From Nocardia amikacinitolerans NBRC 108937 (GTDB lineage: Bacteria; Actinomycetota; Actinomycetes; Mycobacteriales; Mycobacteriaceae): 58,064 bases of DNA. The first letter of the stretch is position 1. Each line of letters begins with the position of its first letter. The stretch spans positions 1-58,064 of the forward strand of contig NZ_BDAU01000053.1 in the NCBI RefSeq assembly GCF_001612615.1, written 5' to 3'. A model generated the notes under the pieces. It was not told the origin of the DNA. It saw only the letters and a program-made list of their open reading frames with translations, and made no database searches. The position numbers were made by a program, and so were the translations under genes. Positions 24,035-35,500 of the stretch are shown in pieces.

Positions 24035-24064
24035 TTGACGCAGGCCCGTTCGTTGCACTAGAGG
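24035..24064 (+). promoter_or_regulatory. Candidate vegetative promoter of rbpA
   Basis: TTGACG (24035-24040) is followed after 17-18 bases by CTAGAG/TAGAGG (24058-24064), a fair -35/-10 pair. It would give a leader of about 70 bases before rbpA. GGAAC occurs twice upstream (near 24003 and 24028), reminiscent of alternative-sigma -35 elements, but no matching -10 was found. Confidence 0.4.
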
Positions 24065-24140
24065 TCCAGCGAGCGCAGGACGCGTTCGCCGGGCACGGTC
24101 GCAGCGCAACAAGACTCGAGCACACAGGGAGAGGCACACC

Positions 24141-24476
24141 ATGGCAGATCGCGTACTCCGGGGCAGTCGGCTCGGAGCGGTGAGCTACGAGACCGATCGC
24201 GACCACGACCTGGCCCCGCGTCGGATCGCCCGGTACCGCACCGACAACGGCGAAGAGTTCGACGTGCCCTTCGCCGACGACGCCGAGATCCCCCCGACCT
24301 GGCTGTGCCGCAATGGTCAGGAGGGCATCCTGGTCGAGGGCACCACGCAGGAGACCAAGAAGGTCAAGCCGCCGCGTACCCACTGGGACATGCTGCTGGA
24401 GCGTCGCAGCAAGGAAGAGCTCGAGGAGCTGCTCAAGGAGCGCCTCGAACTGCTCAAGACCCGCCGCCGCGCTTGA
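24141..24476 (+). CDS. rbpA: RNA polymerase-binding protein RbpA
   Basis: A 111-residue essential actinobacterial transcription factor that binds RNA polymerase and the principal sigma factor and stabilises the open promoter complex. The family order is visible: N-terminal tail with VLRGSRLGAVSYETDRD, the central core with YRTDNGEEFDVPFADDAEIPPTWLCRNGQEG, the basic linker KKVKPPRTHWDM, and the sigma-interaction helix RRSKEELEELLKERLELL. The ATG has GGGAGAGG at suitable spacing. A strong terminator hairpin follows. In M. tuberculosis the adjacent convergent gene is ppm1; here it is the NRPS-export operon. Confidence 0.97.
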   Translation: MADRVLRGSRLGAVSYETDRDHDLAPRRIARYRTDNGEEFDVPFADDAEIPPTWLCRNGQEGILVEGTTQETKKVKPPRTHWDMLLERRSKEELEELLKERLELLKTRRRA

Positions 24477-24490
24477 CGCAGCCGAACGAA

Positions 24491-24520
24491 AAGGCCGCCT
24501 CCCGATCGGGAGGCGGCCTT
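24491..24520 (+). terminator. Strong bidirectional terminator hairpin after rbpA
   Basis: A perfect 30-base palindrome with arms AAGGCCGCCTCCCGA and TCGGGAGGCGGCCTT, 14 bases after the rbpA stop. It lies between convergent rbpA and the drrB-like gene and carries A- and T-ends on its two sides, so it can serve both. Confidence 0.85.
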
Positions 24521-24522
24521 CG

Positions 24523-24558
24523 TCGTGTTCGGTGACTCAGTCGTGTTCGGTGACTCAG
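24523..24558. repeat. Perfect tandem duplication of 18 bp at the 3' end of the export operon
   Basis: TCGTGTTCGGTGACTCAG occurs twice back to back (24523-24540 and 24541-24558). The second copy contains the stop codon of the drrB-like gene. It looks like a recent slippage duplication. Confidence 0.9.
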
Positions 24559-25448
24559 TGGCTGGCGACCTTGCGGTAGCGCAGCAGCGCCAACGGCATC
24601 GCCACGGCCAGGATCGCGACCGAGCAGATGATGGCGTACTCGATGCAGTGCTCGGCCGCCCACCCCGAGGGCGGTACGAACGAGGGTGGGGAATCGTTCT
24701 CGAACAACTTGCGACCCGACGCCGAGACCGCGGTGATCGGATTCCATTCCGCGATGGTCCGCAGCGGCCCAGGCAGCGTCTCGGCGGAGATGAAGGCCGA
24801 CGAGATGAAGCTGAGCGGGAACAACCAGATCAGGCCCGCGGACTGGGCGACCTCGACGGTCGGTGAGAACAGACCGGTGACCGCCCCGACCCACGACATC
24901 GCGAACGCGAACAGCAAAATGATCCCGAAGGCCAGTGCGGCGTCGGCGATTCCGCCGTTGATCCGCCAGCCGACGATGTAGCCGCAGACGACCATGACGA
25001 CCAGGCTCAGGATGTTCACGGCAAGGTCCGAGAGCGTGCGGCCCATGAGCACCGCGAGCCGCGACATCGGCAGCGTGCGCATCCGATCGATGATGCCCTT
25101 GTGCAGGTCGCCCGCGAGGCCGACGGTGGTGAAGGCGGCATTGAAAGCGACCGTCTGGGCGAAGATTCCGGCCAGCAGGAACTCGCGGTACTGGCTGCCG
25201 CCCAGCGAGGCGCCGAAGATGTAGGCGAAGAGGAACACGAACATCAACGGCTGGATCGTCGCGGTCACCAGCAGCGTCGGCACCCGGAGGATGGTCAGCA
25301 GATTGCGCCAGGCGACGATCGCGCTGTCCCGGAAGATCCGTAGTTTGGGTGGCGTGATCTCTTGGGACACAGGCTCTTTCGGTTTCTTCTGCGCGGTTTC
25401 CTCGGCTTTGTCGAGCTCGTCGCATACCACGGTGGAGGCACTCGTCAC
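24555..25448 (-). CDS. ABC-2 type export permease (DrrB-like)
   Basis: A 297-residue inner-membrane permease of the ABC-2 exporter class. After a 40-residue hydrophilic start come six membrane helices, with VPTLLVTATIQPLMFVFLFAYIFG at the first and the family sequence GDLHKGIIDRMRTLPMSRLAVLMGRTLSD between helices two and three, as in daunorubicin exporter DrrB. The region FSPTVEVAQSAGLIWLFPLSFISSAF is also diagnostic. With the adjacent ATPase it forms the exporter, and its place at the end of the NRPS operon suggests it carries the peptide product or an intermediate across the membrane. Not likely to be a general permease given the operon. Confidence 0.93.
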   Translation of the reverse strand: MTSASTVVCDELDKAEETAQKKPKEPVSQEITPPKLRIFRDSAIVAWRNLLTILRVPTLLVTATIQPLMFVFLFAYIFGASLGGSQYREFLLAGIFAQTVAFNAAFTTVGLAGDLHKGIIDRMRTLPMSRLAVLMGRTLSDLAVNILSLVVMVVCGYIVGWRINGGIADAALAFGIILLFAFAMSWVGAVTGLFSPTVEVAQSAGLIWLFPLSFISSAFISAETLPGPLRTIAEWNPITAVSASGRKLFENDSPPSFVPPSGWAAEHCIEYAIICSVAILAVAMPLALLRYRKVASH

Positions 25449-25509
25449 GGGGCCACCTCGCTGACGCGGGGCGCTGCCGCTGTAGTGGTTGTCGGTTCGC
25501 GTCGCTGAC

Positions 25510-26502
25510 TCACGACATGATCTCCTCGGGTACGTCGTCGGTTTCCGATTCGGCGCTCGGCGTCGGCGCCGGTGTGCCGGTGAGGGACAGGAATACGTCG
25601 TCGAGACTTGGCCGGTGCACGCTCGCGTCCACCACGCACACCCCGGCGTCGTCGAGCCTGCGCAACGCCTCGACCATGGTGCGCGAGCCGTCGCCGACCA
25701 CGACCGTCACCTCGTCGGTGCCGGTCTCGTGGTTCGGCTCGCCGACGCCTATCTGGGCGAGCACCGTCATCGCGGGCTTGGCCTCCTGGCCGGGCGCCAG
25801 GGTGACGGTGAGCCGGTCGCCGCCGATGGAGGTCTTCAGCTCGTCGGCCGAACCGCGCGCGATGACCCGCCCTCGGTCGATGACGGTGATGCGGTCGGCG
25901 AGCAGATCGGCCTCTTCCAGGTACTGGGTGGTGAGCAGCACGGTGGTGCCGTCGTCGACGAGATCGCCGATGACCCGCCACATGTCGAGTCTGCCGCGCG
26001 GATCCAGACCGGTGGTCGGCTCGTCGAGCACCACCACCGCGGGCCGGGCGACGAGCGCCCCCGCCAGGTCGAGGCGGCGCGCCATGCCGCCGGAGTAGGT
26101 GCCCGCGCGGCGGTGCGCGGCATGGTCGAGACCGAGCGCGCCGAGCAGTTCGGCGGCCCGGTTGGTGGCTTGGCGCGGTGACATGCCGTAGAGCCGGGCC
26201 ACCATGCGTAGGTTCTCGTAGCCGGAGAGGTTGGCGTCGACCGCCGCGTACTGACCGGAAAGGCCGATCCGCCGCCGCGCGTCCGCCGGGTCGCGGAGCA
26301 CGTCGATCCCGGCCACCCGCACCGAACCCGCGCACGGCTTCAGCAGGGTCGTGACGATCCGGACGGTGGTGGTCTTGCCCGCGCCGTTGGGCCCGAGCAG
26401 TCCCATCACCGTGCCCGCCGGAATCTCCAGGTCGATGTCGTCGAGCACCCGAATTTTGCCGTAGTTCTTGACGAGACCGCGCACCTCCACCGCGAGAGTC
26501 AT
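25510..26502 (-). CDS. ABC export ATP-binding protein (DrrA-like)
   Basis: A 330-residue ATPase partner of the DrrB-like permease. Walker A GPNGAGKTTT is near residue 37, the signature TYSGGMARRLDLAGALV follows, then Walker B VVVLDEPTTGLDPR and switch-histidine region TVLLTTQYLEEADLLADRI. The C-terminal extension has the DrrA-family CREEM-like segment region before the SLDDVFLSLTG motif, which is typical of DrrA proteins. It starts 16 bases after the NRPS stop codon, so it is co-transcribed with it. The 61-base gap to the permease gene is the widest in the operon. Confidence 0.94.
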   Translation of the reverse strand: MTLAVEVRGLVKNYGKIRVLDDIDLEIPAGTVMGLLGPNGAGKTTTVRIVTTLLKPCAGSVRVAGIDVLRDPADARRRIGLSGQYAAVDANLSGYENLRMVARLYGMSPRQATNRAAELLGALGLDHAAHRRAGTYSGGMARRLDLAGALVARPAVVVLDEPTTGLDPRGRLDMWRVIGDLVDDGTTVLLTTQYLEEADLLADRITVIDRGRVIARGSADELKTSIGGDRLTVTLAPGQEAKPAMTVLAQIGVGEPNHETGTDEVTVVVGDGSRTMVEALRRLDDAGVCVVDASVHRPSLDDVFLSLTGTPAPTPSAESETDDVPEEIMS

Positions 26503-26518
26503 GACCGCACCTCACTCA

Positions 26519-29500
26519 CTAGGCATCCTCCTTCGTTGTGCCCGCGCCGCCGTCGAGCCGCCGGTTCAGTACCGGTCCGATCACGGCGAGCGACTCGGGT
26601 GCGGTCATGGCCGAATGGCGGCAGGGCAGTTCGTGGTCGTGGACGGTTCCGGTGACGAACGGCTCCCACGCCGCCGCGCACCGTGCCGGATCGGCCTGGT
26701 TGACCTCGTCGGCCGCGGCGGTGAAGAACAGCACGTCGCCGTCGAAGGTGCGCGGCTGGAAGCCGTGCGCCAGCACCGTGCCATTGGTGTAGCCCTCGTA
26801 CAGTCGCTCCAGGTGCTCGATGGTGAGCGCCGCGAAAGCGCCGGGGCGCGAGCGCAGCAGTTCCGCCGCGTCGAGCAGGCTCATCGTGGGATCGAGTTCG
26901 TCGTCGTCCAGATCGCTGCCGAACTCCGCGATGATGTCGGCGACGCCGGGGATGGCGTGTTCGAGCAATTCGTCGGAGAGCTGGTAGCTGTCCATCATCG
27001 CCAGCAGCGCCACCTCGTCGCCGGATTCCTGCAGCCGCACCGCGATCTCGTGCGCGATGAGACCGCCGAGCGACCAGCCGAGCAGGTGGTACGGACCTTC
27101 GGCCTGCACCGACTTGATGTGCGCCACGTAGTAGTCGGCGGCCTCGCCGATGGTGGAGAAGCCCTCCTCCCCCGCGACGTGCGGTGATTGCAGCCCGTAC
27201 AGCGGCCGGTCCGGCGACAGGTGCGCGAGCAGACCCGAGTAGCACCAGGACAGCCCGATCGCCGGGTGGACGCAGAACAGCGGAGCCTTGCGTCCCGGAG
27301 CGGTCGGCCGGATCGGCAGCACCGCACCGAGCGCACCGGCCATGGCCGTCCCCGCGCCGTCGGAACCGGCCAGTCGCGCGGCGATGGCGGCGGGTGTCGC
27401 CTCGCCGAACATCACCTGCACCGGCAGGTCGATGCCCTCGGCTCGCACCTGCGCGACGACCTTCGTCGCCAGCAGCGAGTTGCCGCCGAGCTCGAAGAAG
27501 GCGTCGTCCGCGCCGACCCGCTCCACCCCGAGCACCGACTCGAAGGCCGCGCACAGCGCCGCCTCGATCGGGTTGCTCGGCGCCCGGTATCCACCGGACG
27601 CGCTGAACACCGGTTCCGGCAGCGCCTTGCGGTCGAGCTTGCCGACCGGGCTCAGCGGGACCTCGTCGATGAGCATGATCGATTGCGGCACCATGTAATT
27701 CGGCACCAGCCCGGCCACGTGCTCGGTCAACTCGGCCGCGGTGAGCTCGGTTCCGTTGCGCGGCTTCACATACGACACCAGCGCCGTGCTGCCCGCGGGC
27801 GTGCGGTAGCCGATGGTGGTGGCGAACTCGACCGCGCGGTGGCGGGCCAGCGCGACGTCGATCTCGCCGAGTTCGATACGGAAGCCGCGGATCTTGACCT
27901 GGTGATCGGTGCGGCCGACGTACTCGATCTCGTGTTCGCCCTCCGCCGCGCCGGACCACCAGCGCACCAGGTCGCCGGTGCGGTACATGCGCTCGCCCGG
28001 CTTGCCGTACGGGTTCGCGACGAACCGCTGCGCGGTCAGCCCGGGCCGGTTCAGGTAGCCGCGGGCCAGCGCGCTGCCCGCCAGGTGCAGTTCACCGGTG
28101 ACGCCGACCGGCGAGGGATGCAGCCTGGCGTCCAGCACGGTCGCGGCGACGCCGCGGATCGGACCGCCGATGGTGATCGGCCCGCCGGGCTCCATGGGCT
28201 GGGAGATCACCGTGACGATGGTGGTCTCGGTGGGCCCGTACGCGTTGTACAGGTTGCGACCCGGCGCCCACCTGGCGACCAGATCGGGCGGCAACGCCTC
28301 GCCGCCGACCAGCACATGCGCCAGATCGGTGACACCGGTCGGGTCGACCGTGCCAAGCGCCGAGGTCGTGATGAAAGCGTGGGTGATCCGTTCCTCGATG
28401 AACACCTGTGCCAGCTCCGCGCCGCCGACCACTCCCGGCGGGGTGATCACTAGCGTCGCCGCGCCACCGAGGGCGAGCAGCAGATCCAGCATCGCGGCGT
28501 CGAAGCTCGGCGTCGCGAAATGCAGGACGCGGCAACCGGGTTGGACGTCGAAGCGCTCCGCGGTCTCGGCGGCGAAATTGGACAGGCCGCCGTGGGTGAC
28601 CATCACGCCCTTCGGGGTGCCGGTCGAACCGGACGTGTAGATCACGTACGCCGGGTTGTCGACCCGCAGCGGGCGCACCCGCTCCTTCTGCACGATCGCC
28701 TTGTCCGACGCCGCGAGCACGCCCGCGCGGAACCGCGGTTCGTCCAGCACGATCCACTCGACACCGTCGGGCAGCTCGTCGCGGTACTCGGCGAGCGTGA
28801 TACCCAGCGCCGCACCGGAATCGGTGAGCATGTGGGAGATGCGCCCTGCCGGGTACAGCGGGTCGACCGGCACGAACGCCGCGCCGGCCTTGGCGACAGC
28901 GAGCACCGAGGCGACCGACTCGACCGAGCGCGGAATGCCCAGCGCCACCAGGGTTTCCGGGCCGACGCCGTGTCCGATGAGCACGCGGGCCAGCCGGTTG
29001 GTCCAGCGATCGAGCGCGTCGTAGGTGACGTGGGTGCCGTCCGAGGACAGCGCCACGGCGGTGCGGTCGACGTTCGCCGCGGCCTCGAACACCTCCGGGA
29101 AGACGATCGGGCGGTCGGCTTCGATGCCGCGCACCGGAGCCAGCCCGGTCCACTCCTCGGGGGCGAGCAATCCCAGATCGCCGACGGCGGCGGTCGGCGT
29201 CGCCGCGATCGCGTGGAGCAGCCGCACCAGGCGCTTGCCGAGTCCGTGCGCGGTCCGCTCGTCGAACAGATCGCTCGCGTAGTTCACCGCGAGGGAGATG
29301 CCGCCTGGCTCGCGCTGGGCGGTCTGCTCCTCGGTGAGGGTGAACTGCAGGTCGAACTTGGCGATGCCGGTGTCGCCGTCCTCGGCCTCGATGCGCAGAC
29401 CGGGCAGTTCCAGGCTGCGCAGCGGCCGGTTCCGCACCGAGAGCATCACCTGGAACAGCGGGTGGTGCGCCTGCGAGCGGGCCGGGTTGAGCACCTCGAC

Positions 29501-32500
29501 GAGGCGTTCGAACGGCAGGTCGGCGTGCGCGAACGCGTCCAGATCGGTATCGCGCACGCTGTGCAGCAGGTCGGTGAACCGCGCGTCCGGATCGAGCCGG
29601 GTGCGCAGTACAAGCGTGTTGACGAACATGCCGATCATCCGGTCCAGCGCCGGGTGGCCGCGGCCCGCGATCGCGGTGCCGACCGCGATGTCGTCGGTGG
29701 CGGTCATCCGGTGCAGCAGCACCGCGAGCGCGGCGTGCAGCACCATGAACATGCTGACGTTGTTGGTGGTGGCCACCGCCTGCAGCTCCCGGTGGGTGAC
29801 CGCGTCGATCGCGCATTCCACCGTGCCGCCGCGATAGGACGGCACCGGCGGCCGCGGCCGGTCCGCGGGCACGTTCAGCAGTTCGGGAACACCGTCGAGG
29901 GTGGCTCGCCAATAGTCGAGCTGGTGGCGAAGCACCGAGTCGGGATCGTCCTCGGTACCGAGCGTATCCCGTTGCCACAGCGTGTAATCCGCGTACTGCA
30001 GGGTGAGCTCGTCCCAGTCCGGCTGCTGTCCGGCGCAGGCGGCGCGGTAGGCGACGGCCACGTCCGCCGCCAGCGGCTCCAGCGACCAGCCGTCCATGGC
30101 GATGTGGTGCACGACGAGGACGAGGACGTTGTCGGTCGAGGCGGCGGGCGGAGCCGTGCCGTCCGGATCGGGTTCGTCCGACACGGTGATCAGGGCCGCG
30201 CGCAGCGGCACGGACTCGCCGAGGTCGAAGCCAGGCGCGGCGAAGCTCCGGACCGCGTCGTCGACGCCGTCGGGGGTGACCGTCGCGACGAACAGCGTCA
30301 CCGCCGCGTCGGCGGGATCCAGGACGACCTGGGCCGGTTCGCCGTCCACCTCGGGGAACACCGTGCGCAGCGACTCGTGCCTGGCCTGTACGTCGTGCAG
30401 CGCCCGCACCAGCGCGTCGACATCCAGCTCGCCGTGCATGCGCAGCACGACCGGGATGTTGTAGGCGCCCGCGCTGCGGTTCGGCCCGTCGGCGGCCGGG
30501 CCGACTTCGTTGAACCGGTTGAGGAACCACAGCCGCTGCTGCGCCGCGGACAGCGGAATACGGTCGGGCCGCTCGCGGCGCACCGGCTCGGGGCGCGCGT
30601 CCGCGCCGGACGGCCCGGACTCGAGCATGGCGGCGAGCTCGGCGACGGTCGGCGCGGAGAAGACGCTGCGCACCTCGAGCCGGGTGTTCGTCGCCGCCTC
30701 CAGTCGCGCGACGAGCTGGGTGGCCAGCAGCGAGTTTCCGCCGATATCGAAGAAGCTGTCGCCCGCGCCGACCGTTTCCGCGCCGACCAGCTCGGCCATC
30801 ACGGCGGCGACCAGCTTCTCCAGTTCGGTCTCCGGCGCGCGACCGTCGGACACGGCGGCGAACTGCGGCTCGGGCAGCGCCGCGGTGTCCAGCTTGCCCA
30901 CCGGGGTGAGCGGGATCCGGTCGAGCACCGTGATGCTCACCGGAACCATGTGCGCCGGAAGCTGTTCGGCGACATGCGCGCGCAAGGCCTCGGTGTTCAC
31001 GCCGGCCCGCACATCGAGCGGCTGGACGAAGGCGACGATCCGATCGGCGCCCGCGATGTGGCGGACGTCGGTGTGCGCGAACCGCACGCTCGGGTGCCCG
31101 CCGAGCGCGGCCGTGATCTCGCCGAGCTCGATGCGGAACCCGCGCACCTTCACCTGGTGGTCGCTGCGGCCGAGGTAGACCAGCTCGTTCGCGGCGTTCC
31201 AGCGGACAACGTCACCCGTGCGGTACATGCGGGCGCCCGCCGGTCCGAATGGGTCGGCGACGAACCGGGCCGCGGTCAGTCCGAGGCGGTCGAAATAGCC
31301 TCGCGCCACGCCGAATCCGCCGAGGTACAGGTCGCCGGGCACACCGACGGGCACCGGCCGCAGCCGGTCGTCGAGCACCGTGGCCCGCGCGCCGCGCACC
31401 AGCGTGCCGATGGTGATCGGCGCGCCGACGGTCACCTCGGCGGCGGTGACCACGACGGTGGTCTCGGTCGGGCCGTACCCGTTGAACATCAGCCGTCCCG
31501 GCGCCCAGCGGGCCGCCAGCTCCGGCCCCCACGCTTCGCCGCCGATCATGAGCGAACGCAGGTGCGGCAGCGGCCAGCGTTCGTTGTCGATGGTGGACAG
31601 CGCCGCGGGCGTCATGAACGTGTGGGTGATCCGCTCGCGGTCCATCAGCGCGGCCAGCTCGTCGCCGCCGTAGATGTCCGGCGGGCAGATCACCATGGTC
31701 CCGCCCGAACCGACCGCGAGCAGCAGATCGAACACGGCGGCGTCGAAGCTCGGCGAGGAGAAGTGCAGTGTCCGCGCGTCCGGGTCGACCCGCATCCGGT
31801 CGCGGATCTCGTCGGCGAAATTCGACAGCCCGCTGTGGGTGACCGCGACGCCCTTCGGCTTACCGGTCGAGCCCGAGGTGTAGATGATGTAGGCCAGGTC
31901 GGCGATCCGCACCGGGCGCGACAGTTCCGCGTCGTCGATCGGTCCGTCGTCCAACCCGTCGAGCTCGGCCGTCGTGGCCGGTTCGTCGAGCAACAGCCAG
32001 TCGGTCGATGCTTGGTCGCCCGCCGCGCGCAGCCGCCCGGCGTATTCGGACACGGTGACGCCGAACCGGCAGCCGGAGTCGGTCAGCATGTGCCGGACGC
32101 GATCGGCCGGGTAGTTCGGGTCCACCGGCACGAAGGCCGCGCCGGACTTGGCGACCGCGAGCACGGTGAGCACCGAGTCGATGGAGCGGGTCAGGCCGAG
32201 CGCGACCCGATCGCCGACGCCGATGCCGCGCCCGACGAGGGCACGGGCCAGGCGGTTCGAGCGCCGGTCGAGTTCGACGTAGGTCATCGAGACATCGCCG
32301 GACCGCACCGCGTCGTGCCGCGCGTGCCTGCGCGCCGTCGCGGAGAAGTACGCCGCCAAGGTGAGCTGCGGCGTGGTCTGCCCACCGGTCGCCGGGCTGA
32401 GCAGCCTGCGCTCGTTCTCGGTGCGCGCGTCGATCTCGCGGACCAGGGCACGCGGGTCAGCGGTGACCGCGGCCAGCACGCGCAGGAACCGATCGGCAAG

Positions 32501-35500
32501 GGTCTCGACCGTCTCGGCGTCGAACAGCTCCGCCGCGTAGACGAATTCGAAGTCGCTCGCGCCGGTGTCGCGGGCCGCGACCCGCAGTTCCAGATCGAAC
32601 TTGGCGCGCGCGATGTCGAGTTCCTCGGCGCTCAGCGCCAGCTCCGGCAGCTCCAGGGTCGGCGCGGGTCCGTCCTGAACGGTCAGCGCCACCTGGAACA
32701 GCGGTCGGTTCGCCCCGACGCCCATGACCCGGCCCAGCTCCTCGACGACGCGCTCGAACGGCACGTCGGCGTTGGCCATGGCCGTCAGCTCGGTGTCGCG
32801 GTCGGCGCGCAGCTGGTCGGTGAACGGCCGGTCCGGGTCCACGTCGGAGCGCAGCATCATGGTGTTCACGAACATGCCCACCAGTTCGTCGAGCTTGGTG
32901 TCGGTGCGGCCCGCGACCGGCGTGCCGATCACGATGTCGCGGCCGCCGGTGACGAACCGAAGCAGGACGGCGAGCGCCGAGCGCAGCACCATGAACATGC
33001 TGACGCCCTGCTCGCGTGCGAGTTCGGCGAGCGCGCGCTGGACCGGTTCCGGCACGGCGAACCGCACGGTGCCCGCCTGCTGGGTCGGATCGAGCGGCCG
33101 TTGCCGGTCGTACGGGAGCGGCAACTCCGCGGGCAGGTCGGCCAGCTCGGTGCGCCAGTAGGCCAGCTGCGCGCCCGCGACGCTGTCCGGATCGCTCTCG
33201 TCGCCGAGGCAGGCCCGCTGCCACAGCCCGAAGTCGGCGTACTGCACCGGAAGTGGCGTCCACGCGGGCGCGCGGCCCGCGCGGCGCGCCGCGTAGGCCA
33301 GCGCGAGGTCGCGGGTCAACGGGCCGAGGGACCAGCCGTCTGCCGCGATGTGGTGCAGCACGATGCCGAGCTGGTAGCGCTGAATACCGGTGCGCAGCAA
33401 CGCGATTCGCAGCGGAGTGTCCCTGGTCAGATCGAAGCCGCCGCGCGCGAGCACGCGCAGCGCGTCCTTCGCGCCCGCCTCGTCGACCTCGATCGGCTCC
33501 ACCGAGGGCAGCGCCCTGCCGATCGGCAGCACCAGCTGCTGAGCGCCCGCGCTGTCCTCCGGGTACACGGTGCGCAGCACCTCGTGCCGCTCCACCACAT
33601 CGGTGAGCGCGGCGCGCAGCGCGGGCGCATCCAGATCGCCGTCGATTCGAATGACGAAAGCGATGTTGTAGGCGCTGGATTCGGGCGAGAATCGATTGAG
33701 GAACCACAGTCGCTGCTGGGGCAGCGACAGCGGGATGCGTCCCGGACGCGGGGTGTGCACAGCCAGCGCCACCCGTTGCGTCCGGGGCGCTTCCGCCAAC
33801 TGCTCGGCGACGGCGGCGACCGTCGGCTCCTCGAACAGCGTCCGCACCGGCAGATCCACGCCGAACTCGGCGTGCAGCGCGGCCGCCAACCTGGTCGCCA
33901 GCAGCGAGGTGCCGCCGATGTCGAAGAAGCTGTCCTCGGCGCCCTCGACCGGGTGTCCGAGCACGGCGCCGAACACGCCCGCCACCCGGATCTCGGCCTC
34001 GGTGCGCGGCGCGCGCGACGGACCGGCGGCCGCGAACACCGGCTGCGGCAGGGCCTTTCGGTCCAGCTTGCCGGACGGGGCGACGGGCAGCCGGTCGAGC
34101 ACCATCACCGAGGCGGGCACCATGTAGCCGGGCAGCTGCTGTCGCGCCGTCTCCAGGATCGCGGCGGGCGTCACGCCCTGCGCGCCGTGTTCGGCCGTCA
34201 CGTAGGACACCAGCCGCGGGTCACCGTGATCGCCGGAATGCACGATCGTCAGCGCGAAACTCACGCCGGGGTGCGTGCGCAGCGCGTGGTCGATCTCGCT
34301 GAGCTCGACGCGGAAGCCGCGGATCTTGATCTGATCGTCGGCCCTGCCGAGGAAGCGCAGCCGCCCTGCCGGATCGGCGACCACCAGATCACCGGTGCGG
34401 TACATCCTTTCGCCGCGCCTGCCGTGCGGATTCGCCGGGAAGCGTTGCGCCGTAAGGCTGTAACGGCCGAGATAGCCGCGGGCCAGACCGGGACCGGACA
34501 GGTACAGCTCGCCGGGCGTGCCCGGCGGCACCGGGTGCAGGCGCCGGTCGAGCACGAACAGGCGCATGCCGCGCACCGGCATGCCGAGCGGCACCGGACT
34601 TCCCGCCGCCATCGGTCCCGACGCCGTCGCGGCGACGGTGGCCTCGGACGGCCCGTACATGTTGTGCATGCGGTGCCGCGCCGACCAGGTCGCCACGAGC
34701 TCCTCGGAGCACGCCTCGCCACCGACGATCACGGCCTCGAGCTCGTCGAGACCCTCGTCGGGCACGGTGGCCAGCGCGGCGGGGGTGATGAACGCGTGCG
34801 TGACGTGTTCGGTGCGCAGCAGATCCGCCAGTTCGGCGCCGCCGTACATCCCGGCCGGAGCGATCACGATGGTCGCGCCCGCCGCGAAGCCGAGCAGCAG
34901 TTCGAGCACCGACGCGTCGAAGCTCGGCGACGAGAAGTGCAGCGTGCGTGCGGAATCCGTGACGCCGAACTTGTGCATCTGCTCGCTGGCCAGCGAGGCG
35001 ATACCGGCGTGGGTCACCACGACGGCCTTCGGAATGCCGGTCGATCCCGAGGTGTAGATCAGGTAGGCCGGGTGGCTGGTCCGTAGCGGGTAGTGCCGGT
35101 CGGCATCGGTGATCGGCGCGGTGGAGTGGTGGTCGCATTCGGCGGCCAGCTCGGTCGACCCGAGCACCAGCCAGTCCACGTAGGACTTGCGGTGCCGCCC
35201 GCGCGGCGCGGGCCATTCGGGCATGGCGGCCAAGCACTCCGGAATGGTCAGGCCGAGAAACGCGCCGGAGTCGGCGATCATGTGCCCGATCCGCTCGGCC
35301 GGGTAACCGGGGTCGATCGGCACATACGCCGCACCGGTTTTCGCGACCGCCCAGACCGCGGCGATCGAGTCGAGGCTGCGCGGCAGCGCGATGGCCACCA
35401 CGACCTCGGGACCCGCGCCGTGCTCGATCAGCACCCGCGCCAAGCGGTTCGACCGCTCGTCGAGCTCGCGGTAGGTGGTGTCCTGTCCGAGATAGCGCAC

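Noticed and set aside
28520..35086. A 2188-residue open frame on the plus strand opposite the NRPS, and a similar 933-residue one at 37361-40162
   Set aside because: They lie antisense to a gene with intact NRPS motifs throughout and are Arg/His/Asp/Gly-rich, the signature of reversed GC-rich codons. No domains are recognisable in them.
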